Below are positions 1 to 8,638 of a stretch of 10,975 nt of DNA, one piece after another. The notes below the pieces were generated by a model. The model ran no database searches. It worked only from the letters and a program-made list of their open reading frames with translations, and was not told the DNA's origin. The position numbers were made by a program, and so were the translations under genes. Position 1 is the stretch's first letter. Each line of letters opens with the position of its first letter. Source of the stretch: Desulfobacula sp. (GTDB lineage: Bacteria; Desulfobacterota; Desulfobacteria; Desulfobacterales; Desulfobacteraceae); the NCBI RefSeq assembly GCF_021107415.1, contig NZ_JAIOSW010000325.1:1-10975 (forward strand), read 5' to 3'.

Positions 1-195
1 CACTTAAAAGAAATGAAACGCTCTGCAAAACTTGCCTTTGAGCTGGCAGACAATCTGCCGGATTATAAAAACCTTGTTTTAGAAGAATCTGACAATATCA
101 TGAAAAGAACCCTGTCCATGCAGATCATGCTGTCATGGACAAAAGAAGATATTGAAAACAGAATTTTGGCCATAATGAAATCTTTTAAAGGATAA
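1..195 (+). CDS. kdnA: KdnA-like aminotransferase (Kdo8N synthesis), C-terminal end only
   Basis: This is the last 64 codons of a gene that starts before the window; the frame is open to base 1 and ends at TAA 193-195. The visible tail has the look of the C-terminus of the DegT/DnrJ/EryC1/StrS PLP-dependent sugar aminotransferases: a 'SDNIMKRTLSMQI' stretch followed by a helix 'SWTKEDIENRI', matching the family pattern of a small-residue strand plus a final helix. The catalytic lysine and PLP site lie outside the window. The specific call rests on the neighbour: the next gene, 3 bases downstream, is a clear kdnB, and in Shewanella oneidensis kdnA and kdnB are adjacent. KdnA there converts the 8-aldehyde of Kdo to the 8-amino sugar using glutamate. 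Family assignment is fairly secure; the substrate is inferred from context. Confidence 0.75.
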   Translation, partial: HLKEMKRSAKLAFELADNLPDYKNLVLEESDNIMKRTLSMQIMLSWTKEDIENRILAIMKSFKG

Positions 196-1266
<1,071 letters not shown>

Positions 1267-1277
1267 AAGAGATCCCC

Positions 1278-2006
1278 ATGACGATTGCTGTAATACCATC
1301 CAGATACGGATCAAGCAGATTTGAAGGAAAACCTTTGGCCCTTGTTGCCGGAAAATCAATGATACAACGGGTATATGAACAGGCCCAAAAATCCCGGGCG
1401 GTTACAAAAACCATTGTAGCCACCGATGACCAACGGATATTTGATGCGGTTGAAGCATTTGGCGGCCATGCCGTTATGACCTCGGATGACTGTCGTTCCG
1501 GAACTGACCGGGTGGCCCAGACGGCTGATATATTGACCCTTGAGCCCGATGATATTATCGTCAATATCCAGGGAGATCAGCCTGTGTTTAATCCCTTGAC
1601 CATTGATGAAATGATTTCACCCTTTGGTGATGATCCTGACCTTGTCATGTCCACCCTTGCATTCAAGATAAAAGATGAAAGGGAAATAACCGATCCAAAG
1701 GATGTAAAGGTCACTTTTGATCATAAAGGATTTGCCATGTATTTTTCAAGAGCGCAGATTCCCTATCCAAGGGACAGGGAAACAAAGGCTGATTTTTACA
1801 AGCACCTTGGATTTTATGCCTACAAAAAAAGCTTTCTGGACAAGCTGGTTGCACTTCCTACGGGAACATGCGAACATGTTGAAAAACTGGAGCAATTAAG
1901 GGTATTGGAATTCGGCTATAAGATCAAAGTGGTGATCACTGGATATGACTCTCCTGAGATTGATCTGCCCGAAGATATCAAAAGGATTGAAGCAAAACTT
2001 CTTTAA
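1278..2006 (+). CDS. kdsB: KdsB, CMP-Kdo (probably CMP-8-amino-Kdo) synthetase
   Basis: This 242-residue cytidylyltransferase matches KdsB throughout (E. coli KdsB is 248). Visible motifs are the N-terminal nucleotide-binding loop 'IPSRYGSSRFEGKPL' (6-20), 'VATDD' (47-51), 'SGTDR' (74-78), the metal-binding 'NIQGDQP' (96-102, Asp100), 'YFSRAQIPYPRD' (155-166), 'HLGFYAY' (176-182) and 'HVEKLEQLRVLE' (200-211). It transfers CMP from CTP to the anomeric hydroxyl of the octulosonic acid, making the donor for the Kdo transferase. Placement directly after kdnB implies that the real substrate is Kdo8N, as for the Shewanella enzyme; sequence alone cannot separate that from Kdo. The segment following the helix is 'SPEIDLPEDI' where E. 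coli has 'GTGVDTPEDL', a possible specificity difference. A weak GAGA (1269-1272) sits 5 bases before the ATG. Confidence 0.93.
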   Translation: MTIAVIPSRYGSSRFEGKPLALVAGKSMIQRVYEQAQKSRAVTKTIVATDDQRIFDAVEAFGGHAVMTSDDCRSGTDRVAQTADILTLEPDDIIVNIQGDQPVFNPLTIDEMISPFGDDPDLVMSTLAFKIKDEREITDPKDVKVTFDHKGFAMYFSRAQIPYPRDRETKADFYKHLGFYAYKKSFLDKLVALPTGTCEHVEKLEQLRVLEFGYKIKVVITGYDSPEIDLPEDIKRIEAKLL

Positions 2007-2021
2007 AATCAACCTGAAAAA

Positions 2022-3182
2022 ATGATATCTCTTTATAAAATACTTCATACCACCTGCCATACCCGGTGGGGGAGCCTTGAAAAAAGGATTTTCAATGAAT
2101 CTGTCTGGATGGAAAAAAAAGGACACAAGATTATCATTGTGGCTCCTAAAGATACCCATTTGTTCTTGAAAGCAAAGAAACACGGATTTAAAGTCTATGG
2201 GATTGAATTTAATAAACTTTCAATAATAAAGGATTACAAGTTATTAAAAAGTACTTTTTACAATGAAAAACCCGATATCATCAATACTCACGGAAACAAA
2301 GATTCCAGGCTGGCCCTTTTTGCAGCAGAAAAAACCCGCATTCCCTTAAGGATTCTTTCAAGGCATAACAACGCCCATGTGAGGAACTCCTGGTATAATC
2401 GAAGGGTATATAAAAAGCTTTGTCATTATATTTTCACAACCACGGATTATACCACAAAACATCTTCAAAAAGTATTTAAGCTCAAACCCATGCAGATATT
2501 TTCCATACCGAACGGAATTACTGAGCCTGGCCATCTTCTGGAAAAAGCCAAAGCAAGAAAGGCACTTGCCCAAGAGCTTGGCCTTGATCCCGGAACCAAA
2601 TTCATTGGATTTGTGGGAAGGGTATCACAAGATAAGGGAATTTCAACCCTTCTTGAGGCATTTAAAAAGATTAAACACAAACTTTTGGGTTATCATCTTG
2701 CCATTGCAGGTGAAGGAACCAATGAATATATAAATTCTCTTAAAAGCCTGGCCAGAAATCTGCAAATCGAAACCCAGATTCATTTTACCGGGTTTAAAAA
2801 AGATGTATGGCCCTTTTATCGCGCACTTGCCTGCAAGGTCCTGCCATCATCCTTAGATATTAAAGGTGTCCCGTTTGAAGAGACTCCCCAGGCTCTCATA
2901 GAAGCCATGATTTGTGAATGCCCGGTTATCGGATCTAAAAATGACGGCATTGTTGATATCATTGACCATGAAAAGACCGGCCTGCTGTTTAAAACAAACG
3001 ATTCCTCCGACCTTGCCGATAAAATTTTACAGACCTTACAATATGAAGGTATCACTAAAGAACGTATTAAAACAGCCCGTGACCTTGTAAAAAAACACCA
3101 CACTATTGATGCAATGGGCAGAGATATCATCAGGATTTATAGGCTTCACCAGATAAAGATGGAAAAACAATACCTTTTTTAG
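2022..3182 (+). CDS. GT4-family glycosyltransferase (LPS core type)
   Basis: The 386-residue protein has a GT-B fold signature. The N-terminal acceptor domain runs from about 1 to 165 ('TRWGSLEKRIFNES' at 14-27, 'INTHG' at 87-91, 'SIPNGI' at 161-166). The donor domain covers about 190-375: 'GFVGRVSQDKG' (196-206) supplies the phosphate-binding Arg200 and Lys205, 'LAIAGEG' is at 226-232, and the EX7E motif is E286/E294 in 'FEETPQALIEAM'. It is a retaining, nucleotide-sugar-dependent enzyme acting on the cytoplasmic face of the inner membrane; no membrane segment or signal peptide is seen. The donor and acceptor sugars cannot be read from sequence. It starts 15 bases after kdsB, so it probably belongs to the same transcript and adds a sugar to the Kdo8N-containing core. 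There is no strong Shine-Dalgarno site, only an A-rich stretch. The ATG is chosen because the conserved region starts soon after it. Confidence 0.85.
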   Translation: MISLYKILHTTCHTRWGSLEKRIFNESVWMEKKGHKIIIVAPKDTHLFLKAKKHGFKVYGIEFNKLSIIKDYKLLKSTFYNEKPDIINTHGNKDSRLALFAAEKTRIPLRILSRHNNAHVRNSWYNRRVYKKLCHYIFTTTDYTTKHLQKVFKLKPMQIFSIPNGITEPGHLLEKAKARKALAQELGLDPGTKFIGFVGRVSQDKGISTLLEAFKKIKHKLLGYHLAIAGEGTNEYINSLKSLARNLQIETQIHFTGFKKDVWPFYRALACKVLPSSLDIKGVPFEETPQALIEAMICECPVIGSKNDGIVDIIDHEKTGLLFKTNDSSDLADKILQTLQYEGITKERIKTARDLVKKHHTIDAMGRDIIRIYRLHQIKMEKQYLF

Positions 3183-3230
3183 ACGAATCTATCTTCCCAT
3201 TAACAACTTACAAAGGATAATTTAATTTCC

Positions 3231-3947
3231 ATGAATTGCTATTATTGTAAAAAAGAACAATATGATGTAATCGGAACAAAAAATAATTGTACAATTGTCC
3301 AATGCAAATCGTGCGGTTTTTATTATATGACCCCATACCCCACTGAAGAACAATTGAAAAAGGTGTATGATATTTATGATGGGAATAAGAAAAATTTAGA
3401 AAATATTAATTGGAAGGTAAAGCGTTTTAAAAGAAAGCTCTGGCTTTTGACAAAATTCATGAAAGGAAAAGATTTTCTTGATATTGGATGCAATATCGGC
3501 TTTGGTGCTGAAGCCGCAAAAAGCTATGGTTTAACTGCAACAGGGATTGATTTAAGCCCGGATGCAATACATCATGCCAAACGGTTATTTCCTGATAATA
3601 GCTATTACAATATGACTTCCGGAGAACTTGCCGAACAAGGTAAAAAGTTTGACTTAATCTTATGCTGTGAGGTAATAGAGCATTTAACAGATGTCCACAA
3701 TTTTATGGCATCAATCAAACAATTACTCAAGAAAGACGGAGTGTTATATTTGACCACACCAGATGCCGGACACTTTCGGGTCCCCAAAAATTTCATGGAA
3801 TGGAAGGAAGTTCAACCTCCAGAACACATAGGTTTTTTTAATAAAAAATTGATAAAAAATCTTTTTGATGATTACCAACTTAAAATATTGTTTTTCCACC
3901 CAATGTTCAAACCAAACCTTCGGGTTTTTGCAAGGAATATAAGCTAA
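3231..3947 (+). CDS. SAM-dependent class I methyltransferase with N-terminal zinc ribbon
   Basis: The 238-residue protein begins with two Cys pairs, C3-x2-C6 and C25-x2-C28, a probable zinc ribbon. A Rossmann methyltransferase domain follows: motif I 'DIGCNIGFG' at 84-92, the acidic 'GIDLSP' at 105-110, 'EVIEHL' at 147-152 and 'LYLTTPD' at 172-178. 'PPEHIGFF' at 196-203 is common in sugar or small-molecule methyltransferases of polysaccharide clusters. The acceptor is unknown; a methylated surface sugar is the contextual guess. It is the last + strand gene of the left arm, 48 bases after the glycosyltransferase, and is much AT-richer than kdnB/kdsB (14 of 60 G+C in the sampled line at 3361). 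The best ribosome site, AAAGGA at 3212-3217, is 13 bases before the ATG, unusually far, but no nearer in-frame ATG, GTG or TTG exists. It ends 14 bases from the convergent FkbM gene. Confidence 0.85.
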   Translation: MNCYYCKKEQYDVIGTKNNCTIVQCKSCGFYYMTPYPTEEQLKKVYDIYDGNKKNLENINWKVKRFKRKLWLLTKFMKGKDFLDIGCNIGFGAEAAKSYGLTATGIDLSPDAIHHAKRLFPDNSYYNMTSGELAEQGKKFDLILCCEVIEHLTDVHNFMASIKQLLKKDGVLYLTTPDAGHFRVPKNFMEWKEVQPPEHIGFFNKKLIKNLFDDYQLKILFFHPMFKPNLRVFARNIS

Positions 3948-3961
3948 AAGCTGAGCTGTCA

Positions 3962-4858
3962 CTAAGTTTTCGGTTCAAGTATATGGCCTATTTTTTCTTG
4001 TGGAAAGGCGATAATTTCATTGCTGTCCAAGGAATGCATAGTGGTGAGCTGTCTAAGTTTATACCGACCATTTTTCTTATTTTTTGTTGAAAAGATATAA
4101 AAAGAGTATTGATCCGGGAACAAAGATGTCATATTCTCAAAAGTTTCCAACGAGTCTTTAGTGGCAGGCGAGGACTCGAATATTACCACCGGCCGGTTGG
4201 TCTCCAACGTCTGGCGGAGTCCTTTTATTACCTGGCGCTCATGTCCTTCTACATCAATTTTTATCAGACCGATACCGGAAATGTCATGTTCAGATATCTC
4301 TTCATCGCCAATGACAACCGCTAAAGGAATGATAGTTTGCTTGTTGTCTGCACAATATTCTTTCTCAAATGATCCTGTCCCAAGGTTTGATACGCTTGGG
4401 CTATAAAAGGGGATAATCTCTTTTGTACAACTTAAACCCTTTGGATGAACAATGACATTTTTTATCCGGTTCAGAGTTATTTTCTTTTTTAATGCTTCTC
4501 TTACCGGCTCATAGGGCTCGAAGGCATGGACGATTGGCGCATATTTGGACATGAAAAGTGAATGATTGCCTATATTTGCCCCAACATCCAGGAAAACGGT
4601 TTCTGTTTTCGGCAGGGAGACGACAACATCCCTCATGAAGAACAACATGAATTTCTCATACGCGCCCCGCAACAAAACTTGATAGTCAATATAATTGCTT
4701 GTCGTGCCCGGCCATCTGAGACCAAAGAAATCTGTTTCAAAGGTGTGCCCTTTATTAAAATCCGGTGAAATTATTTTGATTAAAAATTCACGAATACTTC
4801 GGTGGATATATTTTTTTTTGCATATCCACTCCGCAATCATATTTTTCCTTATTTGCAT
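3962..4858 (-). CDS. FkbM-family SAM-dependent methyltransferase
   Basis: This is a methyltransferase of the FkbM type, which typically O-methylates sugars in exopolysaccharide, LPS and polyketide clusters. Counting from the ATG at 4858 it has 298 residues. Motif I is 'FLDVGANIGNHS' (89-100), the SAM ribose-binding acidic residue is in 'HAFEPYEP' (111-118), and the family hallmark 'LIKIDVEGHE' is at 198-207, followed by 'NRPVVIFESS' (221-230). There is no membrane segment. The start is ambiguous: the frame extends five codons further to a TTG at 4873, only 3 bases after the ligase stop. The ATG at 4858 is preferred because GGCGGT (4870-4865) lies 6 bases before it as a near-consensus Shine-Dalgarno site. 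It is the last gene of the minus-strand block GT4-wecB-ligase-FkbM, so it probably decorates the same O-chain. No terminator is visible in the 14 bases after it. Confidence 0.88.
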   Translation of the reverse strand: MQIRKNMIAEWICKKKYIHRSIREFLIKIISPDFNKGHTFETDFFGLRWPGTTSNYIDYQVLLRGAYEKFMLFFMRDVVVSLPKTETVFLDVGANIGNHSLFMSKYAPIVHAFEPYEPVREALKKKITLNRIKNVIVHPKGLSCTKEIIPFYSPSVSNLGTGSFEKEYCADNKQTIIPLAVVIGDEEISEHDISGIGLIKIDVEGHERQVIKGLRQTLETNRPVVIFESSPATKDSLETFENMTSLFPDQYSFYIFSTKNKKNGRYKLRQLTTMHSLDSNEIIAFPQEKIGHILEPKT

Positions 4859-4861
4859 ATT

Positions 4862-4870
4862 GCTACCGCC
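4862..4870 (-). promoter_or_regulatory. GGCGGTAGC: Shine-Dalgarno of the FkbM gene with ops-element resemblance
   Basis: On the minus strand the 18-base gap between the ligase stop and the FkbM ATG contains GGCGGTAGC. Its first six bases differ from GGAGGT by one base and lie 6 bases before the ATG, so they can serve as the ribosome-binding site and decide the start. The nine bases are also identical to the first nine of the enterobacterial ops element (GGCGGTAGCGTG), where RfaH is recruited to RNA polymerase in LPS and capsule operons. The last three bases (AAT rather than GTG) do not match, and the position inside the operon is not typical for ops. The Shine-Dalgarno role is likely; the ops role is speculative. 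Confidence 0.4.
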
Positions 4871-4876
4871 CAATCT

Positions 4877-6094
4877 TTAGATTTCTTGTTGATTAACTGA
4901 AACTGCTGTCAGGATCATGAAATAGGCAAAAACAGTCTGATATTGTGATCCAAATATATTCCAGCCGGTCAATCCAATAACAATAAAAACGATGGGCCAG
5001 GTAATGAGTCCAATACGCCATCCTGAAACATTTTTTTGGAACGCCATCCGAATAATATTGATAAAAAGCCAACAGAAGCTACAAAAACCAAGGATTCCAG
5101 TGCAGGCAAGCAATTGAAGGAAAAGGCTGTGAGCATGTGCTGCTTCGGGTGATCGGACCATAAAACCATCTGATGCCACATAAGGACTTACCGAGCCGGA
5201 TGCAACTATTTCTTTGTAAGAATCCTGCCATGCAGAAACCGAAACTCCTGTAATAGGATGATCGAGCCACATAACCCATGCCACCTTCCAGATGCTGATC
5301 CTGTCATAAAAACTTTTAAAGTCCCACTGGGGCCCGAATTTAATAAAAATTCCTATGAACAGTCCCATTAAAAGAATAATAAAAAATGTCCAAATTCGAG
5401 TAATTTTAGTAAATATAAAATACGTCATAAATGACAGAATGCCTGCAATACTTGCAATCTGAACGGTTCGAATGGGCACATGGAAAATTTGTATCATTGC
5501 CATTATTCCTACAAGGGCTGTTGCAATTCTCATCTTATAAGTCAAACGGAAATCCAAAAAAGACCAGGCAAGAAAAAAGGGACCGATATAGGCGGCAAGA
5601 CTTGCTACTCGACCCGCTTCTTTTAATTTACTTGTATACCGGATAAGAGGTTTACCAAAGACATCATGCCCAATGGCATAAGCAAGAATAATGTTAAACA
5701 AGCTCCACAGGACTCCGGCAGCAAGGCCGATGAGAAGAGGAGTGATTATGGAGCGTCTTTTTGAAATATCCAATAAGGCTGAAAAATATAGAAAATATCG
5801 GATGAAAACAATATCATGAGCCCAACCCTTGCTTCCTGGTCCATTCCAGGCAAGACTGATAATTATACTCCCATACCAGAACAGCCATGGCAGAATCAGC
5901 GGATGCTTCAAAAGGCCCGGCCATGGATTTTCTTTTGCAATGATTGAACGAATTATCCAGCATATACCGGCCAAAGCGACCATGGATTCAAAACCGGCAT
6001 TTCCAATGATAATACCCACAGGAACCATCGCACCCACAACTATACAAAAACTATCCAGGCGAAATGCCCATTTCAAACGATTACTTGTTAACAT
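4877..6094 (-). CDS. O-antigen ligase / polymerase-like integral membrane protein (WaaL/Wzy_C family)
   Basis: The 405-residue protein is mostly hydrophobic, with about ten membrane segments in residues 15-250 and 325-400. Between them is a larger polar loop (about 251-320), the layout of the O-antigen ligase/Wzy superfamily with its big periplasmic loop. Family-type features are a conserved Arg in 'VPIRTVQIASIAG' (Arg208), 'RISIWKVAW' with Arg265 at the start of the loop region, and 'HAHSLFLQLLACTGILG' beginning at His320, where His322 occupies the place of the essential ligase histidine. It should act at the periplasmic face of the inner membrane, joining undecaprenyl-linked glycan to lipid A-core or polymerising repeat units; sequence does not cleanly separate WaaL from Wzy. 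The ATG at 6094 is the only start after an in-frame TAA; its ribosome site is weak. It lies 66 bases after wecB and 3-18 bases before the FkbM gene. Confidence 0.85.
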   Translation of the reverse strand: MLTSNRLKWAFRLDSFCIVVGAMVPVGIIIGNAGFESMVALAGICWIIRSIIAKENPWPGLLKHPLILPWLFWYGSIIISLAWNGPGSKGWAHDIVFIRYFLYFSALLDISKRRSIITPLLIGLAAGVLWSLFNIILAYAIGHDVFGKPLIRYTSKLKEAGRVASLAAYIGPFFLAWSFLDFRLTYKMRIATALVGIMAMIQIFHVPIRTVQIASIAGILSFMTYFIFTKITRIWTFFIILLMGLFIGIFIKFGPQWDFKSFYDRISIWKVAWVMWLDHPITGVSVSAWQDSYKEIVASGSVSPYVASDGFMVRSPEAAHAHSLFLQLLACTGILGFCSFCWLFINIIRMAFQKNVSGWRIGLITWPIVFIVIGLTGWNIFGSQYQTVFAYFMILTAVSVNQQEI

Positions 6095-6160
6095 ACAATT
6101 ACTCTGTATACCGTTTTCAAATTATTCTTCATTAATGCTCTTTGTTGTATTGTTAAAAAG

Positions 6161-7309
6161 CTAAAGATGACTTTTAAGAAAATCAACAATTCTTGTCGTT
6201 GCCCTTCCATCTCCATATGGATTATAACAAGTTGCCATTTCTTGATATTTTTCTTTATTATTAATAAGAATCTCCATGTGTTGAAAAATTTTTTCCTTAT
6301 CCGTTCCCACGAGGATTACCGTACCGGCTTCAACAGCTTCAGGCCGTTCCGTTTCTTTGCGCATCACCAAGGTTGGTTTTCCAAGAGATGGGGCTTCTTC
6401 CTGAATCCCGCCACTATCCGTCAGGATGAAATAGGAACGGCTCATTAAATAAACAAAAATTTCATACCCTAGCGGTTCAATACAATAGACATTCGAAATG
6501 TTTGACAATATTTTATTGACCGGTTTTCGGACATTTGGGTTTAGATGAACGGGATAAACGATATCAATTTCAGGATGCCGAGAAGCAATTTCTCTAAGGG
6601 CCTCACAAATATTTAAGAAACCGGTTCCAAAATTTTCCCGTCGGTGGCCGGTAACAAGAATTAATCTACGATCGTTATCCAGATTTTTTATAGGATAGCC
6701 CATATCTTCAATCTGACGCTTGATCCTTTTTTCCAGCACCTTATCTGATTTTATTTTATTAACTGCCATCATCAACGCATCAATTACAGTATTGCCGGTG
6801 ACAATTATATTTTCTTCAATGACATTTTCCCGCATAAGATTTTTTTTATTTAAAAGCGTAGGAGCAAAATGATATTTTGCAATTTTTGTTGTGCATTGTC
6901 TGTTTATTTCTTCGGGATAAGGGGCATAAATATTATTTGTGCGTAACCCGGCTTCAACATGCCCTACATCAATTTGCTGGTAGAAGGCTGCCAAAGAGGC
7001 TGCCAATGTGGTGGTCGTGTCACCATGGACCAATAATAGGTCTGGAGTAAAATCATTTATTACCGATTTCAATCCCTGTAAGACCGCAGTAGTTATATCA
7101 TATAAATCCTGATACCTGGTCATAATATCTAAGTCATAGTCAGGGTTTATATCAAATATTTTTAAAATTTGATCTAGAATTTCTCTATGCTGAGCTGTAA
7201 CACAAACACGGAGTTCAAAGATAGATGGATTGCACTTCAATTGTTTAACTAAAGGCGCCATTTTAATGGCTTCAGGTCTGGTTCCAAATACTAATAAAAT
7301 TTTTTTCAT
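6161..7309 (-). CDS. wecB: WecB, non-hydrolysing UDP-N-acetylglucosamine 2-epimerase
   Basis: The 382-residue protein matches WecB/MnaA from end to end: 'FGTRPEAIKMAPLV' (8-21), 'TAQHREILDQ' (38-47), 'LVHGDTTTTLA' (93-103), 'GHVEAGLRT' (116-124), 'YPEE' (131-134), 'VTGHRRENFG' (219-228), 'VHLNPNVR' (254-261) and 'LTDSGGIQEEAPSLGKP' (296-312). By alignment to the E. coli enzyme, the active-site residues D97, E119, E133 and H222 are all present. It interconverts UDP-GlcNAc and UDP-ManNAc in the cytosol, supplying ManNAc or a ManNAc-derived sugar for the O-chain. No UDP-ManNAc dehydrogenase (wecC) is in the window, so ManNAc may be used directly or oxidised by an enzyme encoded elsewhere. Its ATG overlaps the TGA of the upstream glycosyltransferase as ATGA, a typical sign of translational coupling. 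Confidence 0.96.
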   Translation of the reverse strand: MKKILLVFGTRPEAIKMAPLVKQLKCNPSIFELRVCVTAQHREILDQILKIFDINPDYDLDIMTRYQDLYDITTAVLQGLKSVINDFTPDLLLVHGDTTTTLAASLAAFYQQIDVGHVEAGLRTNNIYAPYPEEINRQCTTKIAKYHFAPTLLNKKNLMRENVIEENIIVTGNTVIDALMMAVNKIKSDKVLEKRIKRQIEDMGYPIKNLDNDRRLILVTGHRRENFGTGFLNICEALREIASRHPEIDIVYPVHLNPNVRKPVNKILSNISNVYCIEPLGYEIFVYLMSRSYFILTDSGGIQEEAPSLGKPTLVMRKETERPEAVEAGTVILVGTDKEKIFQHMEILINNKEKYQEMATCYNPYGDGRATTRIVDFLKSHL

Positions 7310-8400
7310 ATTATTTTATTATACAGCGTTACTGTTTGAGATGCAATCTGTGACCAGGCGAATTGAGTTTTCACTCTGTGCCGGGATATTTCTCCGAAAG
7401 GTTGTAAATCACTTGCTGTCAATTGATCTATTTTCTCTGCCAGATCCTTACTATCTGCAGGGCGGCACAGGTATCCATTCTTACCATCCTTTATTAATTC
7501 AGGGATACCTCCAACTCTGGTACCCACCAGTGGCAATCCCACCGACATCGCTTCTAAACCGCTGATACTAGTTGCTTCCATCAGGGATGGTAAAATTGAA
7601 AAATCAGCACAACTATAATATGGAATAATTTGGTCATGTGATTTGCTCCCAAGCATAAAAAATCGATTTTTAAAATTACGATTTAATAAATTTTCGATAG
7701 AAGTACGTTCCGGACCGTCCCCTATTATCAGTAACTTTAATCTTGAATTTTTTATATACGGTGCAGCTTCGGCAAGGTGTATCACACCATTTTTTTTTAC
7801 CAGACGACGAGTCAGAATACCGATAATATCATGATCGGACACTCCTAATTGCTGGCGTATGATTCTTCGATCCTTTGGATTATAAATATATTTTTGATCA
7901 TCTACACCGTTGGGAATATAATGTTTAAGGGCATTGATTGAAAAGGGTATTTCTAATAATTCCCTGCTGGGTGCGAGAAAAAGATCTGGTTTTTTAAAAC
8001 TTCTTTTTATCAGCGCCATTCGACGCAGTCCACCTTTACGAATGCGTTTTAAATAACCGGAAGTATGGTTAGTATATACCATTGGAATATTTTTCACTTT
8101 ATAACCTTCCAATGGGGCCATACCATGCAAATGAATGATATCCGGTTTGATTTCCGGGAGTAACTCATGAATATAGCGGTTCAATTGCCAGCCGTAAAGA
8201 GGAGCGATCCATCTTAATTTTAAGCTGTAGACCTTGATTTTTTCAATTTCAAACCGATCTGTTTTTTGCGATGAAAGCTTACGAGTAATAATGGAAACAG
8301 AATGTCCATGATTATAGATAGCTTTGGCAAGTTCAAAGACATGGGCCGAGATACCCCCGACTGTTGGTGGAAAATCAAGTGATATCATCAAAATATTCAT
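7306..8400 (-). CDS. GT4-family glycosyltransferase
   Basis: The 364-residue protein has a GT-B fold. The N-terminal domain opens with 'ISLDFPPTVGGISAHV' (6-21), including the Gly-Gly loop at 15-16 that contacts the donor phosphate. 'DIIHLHG' is at 87-93 and 'YIPNGVD' at 161-167. The C-terminal donor domain has 'LTRRLVKKNGV' (196-206), 'LLIIGDGPER' (223-232) and the EX7E motif E275/E283 in 'MEATSISGLEAM', followed by 'VGTRVGGIPELI' (292-303). It is a retaining glycosyltransferase using a nucleotide sugar at the cytoplasmic membrane face. It is the first gene of the minus-strand operon and overlaps wecB by four bases, which suggests, without proving it, that it uses the ManNAc made by WecB or extends that residue. 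A good AAGGA ribosome site lies 6 bases before the ATG. The block is AT-rich compared with the flanking core genes. Confidence 0.88.
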   Translation of the reverse strand: MNILMISLDFPPTVGGISAHVFELAKAIYNHGHSVSIITRKLSSQKTDRFEIEKIKVYSLKLRWIAPLYGWQLNRYIHELLPEIKPDIIHLHGMAPLEGYKVKNIPMVYTNHTSGYLKRIRKGGLRRMALIKRSFKKPDLFLAPSRELLEIPFSINALKHYIPNGVDDQKYIYNPKDRRIIRQQLGVSDHDIIGILTRRLVKKNGVIHLAEAAPYIKNSRLKLLIIGDGPERTSIENLLNRNFKNRFFMLGSKSHDQIIPYYSCADFSILPSLMEATSISGLEAMSVGLPLVGTRVGGIPELIKDGKNGYLCRPADSKDLAEKIDQLTASDLQPFGEISRHRVKTQFAWSQIASQTVTLYNKII

Positions 8401-8517
8401 AAATGATCCTTATTGCTCATAAAGGTCAATTGTTCATCAATGTTTGTTGATTTTATAAAAATTAAATTTTACCATGACATAGTAATTCCTTTTGCGTGTA
8501 ATAATTAAGAATTTAAT

Positions 8518-8546
8518 TAGATAATCAGCATTGCTCAAAAAGTCAA
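8518..8546 (-). promoter_or_regulatory. Candidate sigma-70 promoter for the minus-strand O-chain operon
   Basis: On the minus strand a TTGACT (8546-8541) lies 17 bases before TATCTA (8523-8518). The -35 hexamer matches the consensus at five of six positions; the -10 box matches only three of six. The predicted start near 8511 would leave about 110 bases of leader before the GT4 start at 8400. It is a pattern match in an AT-rich region, so chance similarity is possible. Confidence 0.35.
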
Positions 8547-8638
8547 TTTTTTTAAACAAAAAATATCAAATTATATGAAGTATACCATAGAATACGGATT
8601 TTTTTTCAATAATAATGTTGCTGCTCTCATATTTTTTG

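Noticed and set aside
3942..3952. AGCT-AAA-AGCT as a terminator between the convergent methyltransferases
   Set aside because: The stem would be only 4 bp with a 3-base loop and no T-run on either side.
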